Shown here: positions 20,607 to 31,945 of the stretch, piece by piece
Numbering within the stretch: the stretch's first letter is position 1
Layout of the letters: each line of letters starts with the position of its first letter
Notes under the pieces: generated by a model
The model's database searches: none
What the model was told of the DNA's origin: nothing
What the model saw: the letters and a program-made list of their open reading frames with translations, nothing else
Position numbers and translations under genes: made by a program
Assembly: GCF_020360975.1 (NCBI RefSeq)
Contig: NW_025408667.1
Span: 11,929,413 to 11,993,412, forward strand
Length of the DNA stretch: 64,000 nucleotides
Direction of reading: 5' to 3'
DNA from: Hirsutella rhossiliensis
Lineage: Eukaryota > Ascomycota > Sordariomycetes > Hypocreales > Ophiocordycipitaceae

Positions 20607-21275
20607 ATCAAGGTGAAGGGGATTTTCGGCTTTGCGTTGCTTCCAGAAGTCGCCCTGGAGAATGCCGTCATCGGTATACCGTCCAACGTGGGAGTCCAGT
20701 CATAATTCACGTCGACATCTCGCCGGCCCAGCACGTCGATATCCTCCTCCTCCAGCGGATGGTCTGGCAGCATACGGGCGAGTTCATGCCAATCTTCCTC
20801 CACGACAGGCTCTTCGTGCTCCTCCCGCTGAAACTCATCGTCCTCTGCCTGCAGCTCATTTGCTCCCACCTCGCCGTAATGGTCGTCCTCATGGAAATGG
20901 TGTCGCTGCCGGCAGCACTGGTACGCCGCCGCAAAGGACTCAAACGGCTGCCCGTCCACAGCAAGCAGCTCCTCCGGAGAGCGATGCGGATGGGCCATCA
21001 TCAACTTGACACGGCAGAAGTCATGAAACTGGGGTGATGCCTCCGCTGACCTGTACCGAGGGAAGTAGGACAGGACCCTCTTCTTCGCGTTCGCACCGAG
21101 TCTCCCACGTCTTGAGATTGTAGGACTGCAGGTACTCGAGATAGGTTATACTCTCATGTTGGTCATTTCTCTGCAGATATTTCCGGTAGCTGCCGACAGC
21201 CTCACTGACATCCTCGTCGACGCGGAACGACCGCACATGCTGCTCCAACGGACGGCAGTCGACGTACACAACCAT
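20570..21275 (-). pseudogene. Helitron-1 linker between Rep and helicase
   Basis: Two frames cover this part. One (21021-21275) contains SYRKYLQRNDQHESITYLEY followed by LQSYNLKTWE, typical of the region after the Rep domain in fungal Helitrons. The other (20570-21004) starts MMMAHPHRSPEELLAVDGQP and continues in an acidic stretch of about 70 residues into the helicase. The acidic stretch is likely a flexible linker. Confidence 0.7.
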
Positions 21276-22614
21276 CCGAGTGCCTTCCTGCAGAGGGATG
21301 TTGAGCAGTGGGAAATTTCCTGCGCTGAATAATCTCTCTCGGCAATCAACTTATTCATAAGGCGAGAGGAGAAGGACAACAGGGGCTGGTGGTGTGCTGT
21401 ATGCGGCAAAACCTGATCTGCGAGCTTGCAGTAAGGCTCCGTCTTCTTCTCCGATTTGCTGCAATACTTGGCAGCATACGTAATGACTGCCTGTAAGCTG
21501 GTGCAGGGCGATATGTCGATATTGGCCAGCCAGCCCAGAATGATGGCAGGATTGAAGTGGTTCATGAGGCTGTCGTTGCGGGCTGCCTCGAAGATGTAAT
21601 ATGACTTACCTTCTTTCCTGATGACTGCGGCTAGCTCCGCAAGGCACGGGGAAGTTGAAACGACACTCCTCTCCGGATCGGCGACATTGGCCGCCTCGAT
21701 ATCGGCTGCAGCCCTTGCATATCGTTCGCCAGGTCCCCACTTCTCTTTCGGACCCGCAAGCAGTACGCGGTATTGCATCTGTGGCGCTGGCAGCGGTTGA
21801 CGATTTGCGAGAGCCGCAGGAATGTCATCTCTACGCCCAGCGGATCCACACTCAGGGGATTCCCTTCACCCTGGGGCATTGTCCTGTTCGGCTCCGGGTT
21901 AATGGCAGTGATGTGGAATCCCACGTGCGTGCAAAAAGGTCGCGAGCGGTTTCATCCTCATGTCGGCTACCGGGCCATTCTCCATCCAGTACAGATCGTG
22001 GTTGTGTGGACTCCACGCCCTTGCCATTCATACCGGCCCCAGTAATCCGTCACGTTAAACTTCGTTCTCAACACGATATCCCGAAAGAGACAGTATCGGC
22101 GGTGAAAGTGGAAAGCAGCAATGTGAGGGTTCTGCCGCAACAAGTACCGCGACAATGCCATCCTTTCCGGCTCGGACGCGCCCAGCCATTCTTCATATCG
22201 GGGCATGTGTTGGTAGAGGCTCCGCCAGTGTAAATCAGCCGGGCTAAATGTGATGAATGCGCCAGGACAACCCAAGCTGTAGGCATACGCCTCGAGGTCC
22301 TGCCTCTTTCTATTCCAAAAGGGTCGCGTACCGCGAATCGACACCGCATGCCTTGTGATCGAGTTGATCAGCGCCTGCGCCCGTGGATCCTCAGCGTGTT
22401 CGAGCGCCTGAATAAGCTGCTCTCGCGTGAGCGGCTCACGGGTGCCATCGTGTTGCTTCACGAAGAATTTGGACCTCGCACGTGCTTGGGACCGCATCAG
22501 GGTGTTGAATGCGACAAAGCGGAAGGTTGGATGGCGCGCAAAACGGCCGTCGTGCCACCGCATCGCGTGCTCGATGTAATCCTTGTACTCAATGGACCGC
22601 AAGCGAGGCTCCAC
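21146..22614 (-). pseudogene. Helitron-1 Rep (Helitron_like_N) with HUH and Y2 motifs
   Basis: The frame at 21967-22614 has the Helitron_like_N signature FNTLMRSQARARSKFFVKQH, GCPGAFITFSPADLHW and FNVTDYWGRYEWQGRG. The HUH metal-binding motif is not in this frame; one frame over the same bases read SPHNHDLYW, so a small indel near 22015 separates them. Frame 21631-21924 then continues with RMKPL-type text and FHITAINPEPN, and 21146-21778 carries the tyrosine motif YAAKYCSKSEKKTEPYCKL. Rep nicks DNA with paired tyrosines. The catalytic motifs are all recognisable. Confidence 0.85.
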
Positions 22615-23596
22615 AAAGTCGGCTCTGCCGTCTGGAAACAGGCAGGGAATGCCAAGGAGAGCAGGGCATGAGAGTGATTGAACTCATTGATCGGCGTGTG
22701 CCGTATGTTGGGAAGCTGGAGCTCGTGCCTCGCCTGCCCTGGAGAGCCTGTGGCAAGGGGTTGCCCGCATCCGCTTCGGATTCACCCGCGAGAATAGACC
22801 GCAGAGCATCCAGCTCCGTGTCCTTGGCCAACAGGTCAGGCACCGCAGCCGCATCCTCTAGGTCAGGCTCTGCCTCCTGATCTTCCTCCGGTCCCACATC
22901 GGCAGCCTCCACCTGACTTTGGGGGATGGCGTCCACCACATTGCCGTCCTCGGGCAGTTGGCTCAGTCGCTCGTCGTCGATCGCGATGGATCGATAGCCA
23001 GGATGATGATGGCGCAGGTAGTCTAGCCATATCATAACCGCCTGGCGACGCACGCGGAACTGGCGGGTGAATTGCCGGCTGAGATTAGCGTGTGACGACG
23101 TGTTGGCAGGACGCAGCAACACCGTGTTCAACTCCCGCGGCAGGAGAGGGAGCTGGTTGTACACCAAGCCAACCTCGCGGAGAAAGTGAACGACGTGCCC
23201 TCGATACTTGTACTGCTGCCCCCGCACAAGCATAATGTTCACGTGGACATGGACACGAGCAATCAATGCCTCTTCGGTAGGTGTGAGCTCGGGCAATCGG
23301 GTCGGTACGGGGCCAAAGTCGAGCTGGTTTTCCGCAGAGAAGAAGTAAGGCTCGTCGGGGCCACGTTTCTCATCCTTTCGATAGCAACGCGAACAAATGC
23401 CGTCATAATCTATTTCCATCTGAAACCAACACTCGCGGCATCGGCTGCAGTATTCCATCTGGTCATTGTTGAGCTTGGTCCAGAACTCACGGAGGGTGGC
23501 CCTATCGCAGTCCGTCAAGGCCCAAGCATCCAGGTCGCCAGTCCACGCCGGATCTTGTGCACGGAAGACCGCCATTTCTTCCGGTGGAATTATCAC
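22589..23596 (-). pseudogene. Helitron-1 DUF6570 region
   Basis: A 335-codon frame starting MIIPPEEMAVFRAQDPAWTG. It has a Cys-rich patch, EYCSRCRECWFQMEIDYDGI and CSRCYRKDEKRG, then the DUF6570 signature LPELTPTEEALIARVHVHVN, RGHVVHFLREVGLVYNQLPL and LPRELNTVLLRP. An acidic stretch follows. The end of the frame (from about ALQGRRG onward) is out of phase; the correct continuation, LPNIRHTPINEFNHSHALLS, is in the neighbouring frame and leads into the Rep domain. Confidence 0.85.
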
Positions 23597-24791
23597 TGGA
23601 CTTCGAATACGCCGTGGCGGCCGCGACAGTCGATATTGCCGTCGAGGTTGTCTCTGGATTCGCCTTCCCGGTTGTCTCGGCCGCCCTCCTGTGCCAGGGC
23701 AGGACCACGGCGGCCGCGTCTTGGCCGCGCAGACGGCTGCTGCAAGCGACTACGAACAGGGCTTTCATACACTGAATCGTTATCGCTGTTCTCGTCTTCG
23801 TTCTCGGCATCGGAGTTACAATCAGCCCCTAATTGTTCACGGTAGCGACGCGGTCGAGCGGGGGAAAGCAGCAGGTTGAAATAGTCCTCGGCGTCCATAT
23901 CGGGTTCGGAAAACTGGTCTCTATTGCCCCTTCCTTGGCTACCTGATCCCCATTCGGCTGCGGCCGATCTCGACTCGCATCTACTTTCCTGTTAGCCCGA
24001 ACACACTGCTGCAACGAAAACACAAGGGACATCTTATCCAGGACACCCGAACCTTCCGAGACGCCGAGTTGAGATATGGAAGGAGTCAGGACACAGTCTC
24101 CCTGCACGACGTCGTGATCGATGGTCGCGCTGGATAGCGGCCAGCTTAACCTAGCCCCTGCGGTAGAGAGATCATCTTGCGATACCTTCCCGCCTTTGTG
24201 AAATCTAGCAGCCAGGTAAGAATAATTCATTCTGGTTGCGTTGCCTCGGGCAGTCGATGGATCAAAATGGGAGGCGACTGGATCGGTCGCTGGCTGCTCA
24301 GCAGGTGACGGGGCCAGCGCCCGGAAGAACCGCGAGCTTTGTTGGGTTGGTGGAATTGGCGTTCCCAGCTCTATGTGCGGCTGGCTAATTGACTTTTTGA
24401 ATAACGTCATAGCTGCATGAAGTCGTCGTAGCTTCTCCGGCGAACTAGGCTGGGTTCCCGATCTCTCGCTGGGAGGCGACAGGTCAGCATCTGCCTCGAC
24501 TCTTTCACGCTAGCTCTCCCAGGCGAGGAAGGACGGGCGGCGAGGTCCTCAACGTCAGAATCGCCCTCGGGATCTTGAACACTTCACTTCGTTAGTATTG
24601 AATGTCATACGGAGCGGGAAGACAGAGCTGACATGAGAACTGCACCGACTCCGACAGTCCAGGCAGTTCTTGGTGTTCCCGCCAGTTTTCCGTTTGCTCA
24701 CGAAGTCACCTGCCGGTTTCTTCTCGCCACAGCGGGCACAGACGATCGAAGCCAAGTCAACTTGGAGCCCTTGAGTAGACCTAGAACTCAT
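23593..24791 (-). pseudogene. Helitron-1 N-terminal region with CxxC zinc motifs
   Basis: The frame starting at 24791 reads MSSRSTQGLQVDLASIVCAR, with paired motifs CARCGEKKP and CLDCRSRC that look like a four-Cys zinc site. It is separated by a probable intron or frame change (about 24555) from 23829-24410 (MTLFKKSISQPHIELGTPIP) and 23593-23898, an acidic segment (DSDAENEDENSDND). I believe this is the N-terminus of the Helitron protein because the frames run in series into DUF6570, but I do not recognise the zinc module with certainty. Confidence 0.55.
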
Positions 24792-24800
24792 TATTCAGCC

Positions 24801-25743
24801 GAAGGCTTGAAGCAAGATATCAAGACGAGTTGGGTCAGTGAAGTTTCCATGTCACGCGACATTCCAAGTCACGCGACATTCCAAGTAAACAAACCGGGAC
24901 CCACTTTTAGGAGCCGTCATCCAGTTGCTGATCGTTTTGCGACCGTACATACAAATTTGGGACCAATCAGAGCCCAAGAAACTTATGACCCCTGTCTGCA
25001 CCAAATCCTCATATACGAGAGGAAGGCTCGCCAGCCGCGGCTCGCGCAAAGAAGCCTTTCGGAACGAAATTTGGCGACAAGAGAACCGGAGAAGAGTTGG
25101 CTACAGAAGAGAGAGAGAGTTGGCGACAGTAGATAGGAGACAGGAAGAAGAGTGAGGTCGAGATACGAGACACGGCGAGAGACGTAGAGCATTATCGTGA
25201 GTGAAACCGAGACAGAGCGTCGGGAAGGCAGGCTAGGCCGCTGGAGGAAAATTTGGTTTAAAAAGGCGCAAACTCAAAGGGCGTGGAGAGACGGCAGGGT
25301 TGAAGAGAGATGTGAGTGGGTAATGCATGTCTGGGCGAGTGGAAGGCTCGGAAAATTTACATGTGCTACCGGTATAAGTCGTAGGTATAAACAGAATAAG
25401 GAGTATATTGGGGAAGTTTTGACTTGATCGTCTTCATGAAAAGGAGAACAAGAAGAGAAGAGAATGTGCTATTCGAGCCTTTGGCAGTTGATTTTGAGGA
25501 TGATGAGACATGTTGTCATGTTGTATTGTTTCGTTTGATGCTTTAAAGTTCAGAGAATATTCTTGGGCGGACGTCGGGCGCGCAGTGGTCGGGAAGATAT
25601 CGACGCGGGAGGTCTGATAGAGCCAGAGGCGGATGTGTCTTGGTGATTGACCTGTTCGGTGTCCGTCTCTGACTCTGCGGGTCTTCCGGGGACAGAAAGG
25701 AGGAGGTATCGGATTTGGGAGTCTTGACCGTCACAGTCGGTGA
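24801..25743. other. No gene recognised
   Basis: About 940 bp without a supportable gene. At 24851-24884 a 17-base unit GTCACGCGACATTCCAA occurs twice in tandem. The segment 25090-25440 is purine-rich (many GAGAGA and GGAAG runs). It could hold the 5' end of Helitron-1 and the 3' flank of the following gene. Confidence 0.4.
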
Positions 25744-26971
25744 TTATGGTGGAAGTTTCGGGAGAAAGTCGCGGTCTCTTGGTTGGGGTTTGGTAGGGAT
25801 CGGGCAATGACCGACTTGATGCCAGCATAAGGGGATCGACTGGGCCAGAAGCATGCGGCGTGGGGAGGCGGGGGTTTGGGGCGGCCTTGGTTTCTTCGTA
25901 GAGGTAAACCTGGCCAACGCAACGCTATAGTCCGAGGGATTGCCGACCGCGCTCTTGGGTGTCGTCGGCAGTAGTTGTGTTGCAGAAGCCTGGTCGGACA
26001 TGGCCTTGTCGTGGAAAGTCCACGTGTCGGGGACGACGATGAAGATATAGTCTTGGTCGAAAGCCGGGGCATGTTTCATGATCTGGTGATCCAGTAAGCC
26101 GGCGATTTTGCCCGTACAGGTGAAGAGAGCGTTCGACTGGAACTGGCTGTCGCGCCTCTCGGTCATCTTCTTGCATAGGGAGGTCCAAGGATTAGCGTGA
26201 ATGGGGAAGATGACGAAAACTTGGAAGGGGTGAAAGCCCTTGAAGGGGGTTTTGCCGGGAATCCCAGGACAAATAAAGGTGGAGAGCTGGACAAAGCCGC
26301 AGCAGCTCAGCTGGGTGTCGTCAAGGGCCGCAGCCGAGTTTCCATGCAGGAGGTCGCGGCCGGAGCCGATGACAGGTCCCGTGAAGGAGACAATGGGTTG
26401 TATCGTTGGGAAAGTATCCACCGAGCTGAGGGTGCGAGTGACAATTCTATGGATATCGTCAGGGAGGGCAGTGGCGACAGAGAGATTTGGAGCATAGACT
26501 CACGGTTGGTAGCTGTGATCGCGGACTATAAGCGCGGGGACGGTGTATTCTGTGATGTTATCATCGTCCGACTCCAAGCCATCACGTCGCTCGATTTCCC
26601 ACGTCAGGGCAAAGGGATGAACACGGCCGACCATGAAGAACCATTGCTCGGTCCATTCCGAGGAGATTATCTGTTGGTTGTATATGGAAATATTAAGGCT
26701 GAAGAAGATGCAGGTCGATGGATTGCCAGTATCTGACCGGATTGCTGCATACTCCGGGAGTCGACAGCCATGAGGGCGTGGGAAGGAAGACCCTCGCTAG
26801 GGTTTCTGCGTTGAGCCCTTTGACACGATGCTCATTCTGGTAGGCGAACCTAGCCGGGCAGCCGGGCTGGACAAAGGCCATCATGGACATGTCGGCGCCA
26901 GCATTTTTCTGGCTGTCAAGAGGTTGCCGCGGGAGGACGAGGTATCGACGTTGAGCTGGGAGGCCGACATC
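25744..26971 (-). pseudogene. Unrecognised gene, possibly OB-fold; Helitron-associated
   Basis: Reverse-strand frames in series: an N-terminus from 26971 (MSASQLNVDTSSSRGNLLTA), then FVQPGCPARFAYQNEHRVKG (26693-26890), SSEWTEQWFFMVGRVHPFAL, WEIERRDGLESDDDNITEY (about 26500-26680), a possible intron (GTGAGT at 26498-26503), and 25744-26421 with PFKGFHPFQVFVIFPIHANP, SLCKKMTERRDSQFQS and NALFTCTGKIAGLLDHQIM. The last part resembles a strand-rich OB-fold, and the C-terminus is Pro/Ser-rich. I think similar proteins occur near fungal Helitrons, and RPA-like OB-fold proteins are known from other Helitrons, but that link is inference. A second, more degraded copy lies at 27606-28005. Confidence 0.45.
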
Positions 26972-27605
26972 GTGAGAACATGGCAGATGTAGTCACCGTG
27001 GAAGTGTAAATGAGGGGTTACGCAGAGTGGAGGTGGGCATCCTATAAAGCAGGTTTTCTTGCTGCTCGAAAGAGGGCTCGCGGCTAGGGTCGGGAGACTT
27101 AAGAGTCAGAGAATGCTACCTAGGTGATAGATCAGAAGCGGGGTATGCGGGAATGAGCTGGCGAGGTTCTTGAACAGTCTCGACCATCTGGTTCTATGGT
27201 CGTGAGTGAAGTAGGAAGCCGGGGGTTGGAAGTTGAGTAGGGGTGATGGCTATGTCGCGAGAAGTTGGAGGTCGGCGAACAGTAAGGTTAGTGTGGGTAA
27301 GTCTGCGGAGAAAGAAAGTCCAGCAGTACCCTTCGGTGTCATCGTTGCATGGAGTAGATAGCAAAGGCGACAATAACGAATGAGAGTGAAGGAAAGAAAG
27401 AGGTTATGGTAGTATTGCAGGGGTCCCTTTGACGGTCGTCGGTAGTTGGATGGGCATTGCGTGCGGCTGAGCGAGGCGGGTGCCGACCGTGTCGAGTCCA
27501 CTATTGGGACACGGTGAAGTCGGATATAGGGGACGACCTGAGGAGGAGGATGCGAGTTGGTCACGAGAACTCTCCAAGAGGGTTTGCAAGTCGAGACTCC
27601 GGTGG
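26972..27605. other. No gene recognised
   Basis: About 630 bp with no gene I can support. Short frames on both strands have no family motifs. Probably decayed sequence belonging to the second copy of the neighbouring gene. Confidence 0.4.
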
Positions 27606-28005
27606 CTAGCGACTACAAGAGGACACAGGCAGGGGGATCCTGGCTGTCGCTTTAGCATGAAGGCCGTTGATGCGACGTTGGTGGTGGCGAGGGAGCAAAC
27701 CTAGCCGGGTAGTCCGGTTGCACGAGGGACACCGTGGACATGTTATCGCCGGCAGCCTTTTGGCTGTTGCTCGACGAGGTGGAGTGGCAGATATTGATGG
27801 AGCAACTGATGCGCAAGGTGGGTGGGACGGCGTTGGAAGGGCCGGAGGCGGCCACCCCATGTGCCGGAGGTCGGCAGTAGCCAGGATTCGCTGGAGTGCG
27901 CAAAGAGAGCACGGCGATGGAAGGGCCGCCTTTGGCAAAGCTGGGGTAGCAGGTCGCACGTGGAGACCAGCCGAGGCCGGGACGGTGGACGCACATAGGG
28001 GGTAA
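27606..28005 (-). pseudogene. Second, degraded copy of the 25.7-27.0 kb gene (N-terminus)
   Basis: Reverse-strand frames read SSSNSQKAAGDNMSTVSLVQ then PDYPARFAPSPPPTSHQ, and in the next frame RRINGLHAKATARIPLPV. These align with TSSSRG..., MSMMAFVQPGCPARFAYQNE and VKGLNAETLARVFLPT in the copy at 26.7-27.0 kb. The order of the blocks is the same. This supports a tandem or repeated insertion of one gene family. Confidence 0.5.
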
Positions 28006-28700
28006 ATGGGGATTACAAAGGGGTAGTAGTATTGCATCGCTTCGGTACCATAGGCAAGCATTATAAGGGAAGAAACGCCACGGCCATGAGAGTAGTGATC
28101 GTTAGGAAGCTTCCCACTCGGAAAGAAATAGTGTACGCCAAGAAGCGAGATTATCCAAGTGGAAGTGCTCCGGAGCCAAAACTTTCTAGCCTGTTGCCAA
28201 TCCACGCTAGTCGACGTCGAGGAGGCAGTAGCATGGCGGACAGTCCTGCAGGAAGCTAGGCGAGGCGGCCGCTCACCGTGGAGCCTGTTCGTTGTCAGTC
28301 GAGGATGGAGAAGAGGGTAGGAACGGGGAGTGCCTGTTTCGGGGTGCGGAGATGATACAGGGCAACTCCGAGAAGGGCACGGAGCACGGGAGACAAGGTT
28401 GGGGCGGTTCGGGAGATACAGATCAGTGGCGAATGAAGCATTAACGTTCCGGCTGATTCAGCCTAAGCAGTCTGCGGTCGAAGAAACCGCATGGAGAAAG
28501 CATGCAGAGGCGATCGCAAAGTCACTGCCGAGAAGACCGCCGCGAGGCGGTTTGCGGTCAAGCAGAGCACGGAAGTCCCGTAATTTGGTCAGCAGCGGAA
28601 ATTCCGCGCAACGTCAGTCACCGAGTCCGCTTCCGAGGTTCGTGTTGCCTACAGAACGTGGAGACCAGGGGGCAGTGGGCTCTAACAGTCCGCCCCTTCA
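28006..28700. other. Helitron-2 upstream region, no firm gene
   Basis: About 700 bp. A forward frame at 28330-28731 (MPVSGCGDDTGQLREGHGAR) is open but has no motif I know. Contains a local inverted repeat GACCGCCGCGAGGCGG near 28537. May contain the 5' end of Helitron-2. Confidence 0.3.
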
Positions 28701-29105
28701 TCGGCCGTTTTGCCCCAGGAGAGGGTCCTGAAGGTGACGGGCAGGGAGATAAGGCGGCGACCGGCGGTGTCCCGGGTGTTCGTTCGAAAAGGGACCGACG
28801 CTCCGACCTATCCAGCCCAAGGATACGACTTTCCAAGACCTAAGACGAACGGCGCAATTTGCAGCATCGATTGCATGGGGTTTGCCCAAGCTCCGTCGGG
28901 GACCGGTTCGGCGGCCAAGGGCACAGGTGGGTGTGGACGATGGCGCAGCAGAGGCAGCGGACGGCTCGCTGCGCGGACAGAGGCAGTCCCGGAGGCGGGA
29001 GAAGAGAGCCCGTCTTCCTAGCCGGGATGGGCGCCCGATAAAACAGGTCCGAAGTGGAATCGGAAGGCATAGGAGACGGAGCTGCAGGCCGAAGACCTGG
29101 CGAGT

Positions 29106-30529
29106 GTGCTGCGCTTTTTGGAGGAAGACTTTGCCTTGAAGGAGAGATTGTCTAACGATCAGACGTGGTGCACGCCAATACCGCTCGAGAGGAAGGTGTC
29201 GACGGTGCGAGACTTCTATCAGGCGTTCCACGATGCGAGCACGTTGCCGATACGGACCTGCATGGTGTGCTACCGCAAGTGTACGAGAGGAGAGTTGAGG
29301 GAGATTACATGGGATCATTGGCTGTCAAGTTGCGTATCAAAGGGCGGCCGCTCACCATTTTCATGCCGGAGTTGCTTTCCTGAGGGCGAGTCCGTGTCGG
29401 TGTGCGCCGAGTGTGGCCGATGCCTGGCGCGCAGGAGCCTGTCGCCGGCGATCCACCTTCACAGTCGCCTTGGCTGCGAGCACATGTTCCCCGATGAGCT
29501 CAAGGGACTGACGCCGGTCGAAGAGAAGCTCATCTCGCTGAACTCATGTTACGGGTTTGTCACGAGATATAGCATTCCGGGCGGGCAGAGGCAGAGCGTG
29601 AAGTATCCGAGGCATGTCAGGGCCACATCACGGTGTTTCCGAACAATGTGCAGGAGCTGGCCACCAAAGTGCTCCCGCACCCCTTTGCAAGCACTGGACG
29701 AGATCCACATCTCGTGGCAGGGCGCGGAGAAGCCGGCACCGAGCGACCTGTCGAGTCTCTTGTCGGTGAGGCGGCGGGTGGTCGAGAGGGCCCTTGTCTG
29801 GCTGAAGCGGAACAACCCCCACTACGCCGAGATCGAGATCGACGCGGCGGAGATGGAGAGCTGGGGAGACTCGATACACGGGGTACCGTCGTCGGTGTGC
29901 GATCGTATGGAGCGGAACGAGCCGTCTGGGTGGGAGAAAGCGCGGACGGCGCACGTTGTGCCGCCCACGGAACGCGCCGTGGACGAGGAGGGCCGGTGGA
30001 GATCGAGGAGCTCTTCGCCCTGCTCAACCAAGGACAAGAAGCCGGCGGCCAGGGTGAAGGTCACGGGCCCAACGGAGAAGGCGCGGTTCGCGATGGAAGT
30101 GACGCCTGCCCCGACCAGAACGTTCCAGCGATCAACGAGGTGACGTCTTCTGGCATGTTCGCGCTCGACGGACCGCCAGACGTCGCGGACGTGGAGAAGC
30201 TGCAGTTTGCCTGTGACGCTGTTGGTGAAGGTGCCGACGACGGCCGTGCGGGCCCGAGAGCGTGGGTCGGGTCCCTAGCCGGGGGGGTTCGGGGGCGTGG
30301 CGACGGTGGTTGTGAGCCATACATCCGGGTTTCGCGGGGGGGTGAGTTTACCGATTCCTTTGAGGCGTCCTTCTTTGCCAGGACGTTCCCGACCCTGTTC
30401 CCATTTGGCGTTGGGGACCAAGGCTGGTTGAAGAGACCATGGTCGACGCGGGAAGGTCACGGCCAACTTGCGAGGCAGGGCTGTCGAGGCAGAGGCGGCC
30501 GCGGAGACCCGTATCGTCTCGAAGCTTGA
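29106..30529 (+). pseudogene. Helitron-2 N-terminal zinc and DUF6570 region
   Basis: The frame from 29106 has RTCMVCYRKCTRGELREITW and CRSCFPEGESVSVCAECGRC, a Cys-rich zinc region, then GCEHMFPDELKGLTPVEEKL, ISLNSCYGFVTRYSIPGGQ and YPRHVR. A frame change at about 29625 goes into GHITVFPNNVQELATKVLPH, and the first frame resumes with DEIHISWQGAEKPAPSDLSS, VRRRVVERALVWLKRNNPHY. The other frame carries the next block, VTSSGMFALDGPPDVADVEK, and EPYIRVSRGGEFTDSFEASF. These are characteristic of fungal Helitron polyproteins annotated as PIF1-like ATP-dependent DNA helicases. Frames are mixed; the protein is broken here. Confidence 0.85.
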
Positions 30530-31320
30530 ACCTTCAGGCGTGGGCCGAGATCGTGCTCCGGCGCCATGGTGGTCGATTTGCACTGCACCACATCTTCGCA
30601 TTTCTCGTCTTCAACATGGGGTGCGGTCGAGGAACCGCCGGGTCAGCATGTTGAGTGTGGGAGGAAGAACTTCCGCAAGGTAGAGCGCATCGTGCGTTCG
30701 ATGACCACAGAAAGGCTAGCGGCGGCGAGGGTCGAGTTGGAGAGCTCGGGTAAGACGACCGATGGTGACGTGAAGGAGCTTCTCAGGAGCCTCTCGCTTT
30801 ACGGCCACCGGCAGCCCATGTCGAGAGGTCCGTCTCAATATGCGGCGGAAAATCCAGTCGCTCATCGTCGGATATGGCGTGCCGGCCATCTGGTTCACCA
30901 TCAACCCGAACGACATTACGAACCCGGTGAAGCTGCGACTGGCGGCATACCGCACACGCGATCCCGACGCGGCCGAGGAGTTCTTAGAAGGCCTTGGGGA
31001 TGCGTATAAGCGGGCACGGCTGGCGATATCGGATCCCATGAGCTCGGCCGTGTTCTTCCACCGCGAGATGAAGCTGTTCTTCGATCATTACGTGAAGGTC
31101 GGTGAAGAGTCGGTATTCGGGCGCATCGGCAAGTACTATGGCGCCGTGGAGACGAACGAACGAGGGCGCTTCATGTTCACGGCTTGCTCTGGCTGCACGG
31201 GAACGCGCATCTCAGCTCGATGCTTGCCGACATCCACGGGGAGGATCAGGCGGCGTATCGCGAGCGAATCGTCCGATACATCGATAGCGTCTTCTCAGAG
31301 GTAAGAATGCCTACCTAAGA
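30530..31320 (+). pseudogene. Helitron-2 Rep (Helitron_like_N)
   Basis: From about 30840 the frame reads MRRKIQSLIVGYGVPAIWFT, INPNDITNPVKLRLAAYRTR, PMSSAVFFHREMKLFFDHYV and GRIGKYYGAVETNERGRFM. The HUH-containing continuation lies one frame over as HGLLWLHGNAHLSSMLADI, with H-G...L-H-G as the HUH-type motif. Upstream (30566 onward) are the typical FALHHIFAFLVFNMG-like residues in an adjacent frame. This is the endonuclease domain for strand nicking. Confidence 0.8.
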
Positions 31321-31399
31321 TGTGCCACCGGGAGCCTGAAGTACTCTTCTGATGGCCAAGTGGGGCCGGGTTGACGTGCAAGGCAGGATCTGGACCAGG

Positions 31400-31945
31400 A
31401 AAGTTTTTGCGCCGTGCAAGCGGAGCGATCTGTGACGGGCGGTATTGGTTCCCTGCTGGACAACGCCGCGCAGTTCTCGGCCGCGTTTATCGAGGAGGCC
31501 AACTTCTGTGCCGGCGCGACGCAGGTGCACACGCATAGCCCGACCTGTGTGAAGTATTCCTTGGGCAAAGGAGGGCGGAAAGGGACCTCTGCCGGTTCAA
31601 GGCGCCATGGAGGTTAGTCGACAAGACCGCCCTCACGGCAGACGGGGTGCTGCAGATCCGGAGGACACACAGCATGGTCAATTGATGGAACGAGGCTATT
31701 GCTGTCGGGCCCGGCACAACCATGATATTTCCTTCATTGCGACGCAGCGCAAGACAATGGCCCTCATCTATTATGTCACGAACTACGCGACCAAGGTGGA
31801 GGACCCGGTGTGGAAGCGTGTGGCGGCCGCGGCCGAGCTCCTGGCCGCCTCAACAGGTGATGGCACGGCCAACGGAGGGCGGGACGGTGGCGGAGACGCT
31901 GCCACCGATGACCCTGTCAAGGGAACAGGACGCGACAGTTCCTGA
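31400..31945 (+). pseudogene. Helitron-2 Rep C-terminal part with tyrosine motif
   Basis: A Cys-rich part, FCAGATQVHTHSPTCVKYSL, precedes FIATQRKTMALIYYVTNYAT followed by K, which carries the paired-tyrosine motif (YYVTNYATK) expected for the nicking residues. Frames change several times between 31400 and 31720. Confidence 0.7.

Larger units (their letters stand above)
18962..24800 (-). mobile_element. Helitron-1: rolling-circle transposon
   Basis: The reverse-strand coding region runs from about 24791 to 19164 with the Helitron order: zinc-binding N-terminus, DUF6570, Helitron_like_N (Rep) and PIF1-type helicase. Downstream of the helicase stop there is an 11-bp inverted repeat (18988-18998 and 19018-19028, loop 19), and 22-25 bases further the reverse strand reads CTAA followed by T at 18962-18965, fitting a Helitron 3' hairpin and CTRR end inserted at A/T. 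The 5' end (TC) could not be placed; it may lie beyond 24800. The boundaries are inferred. Confidence 0.8.
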
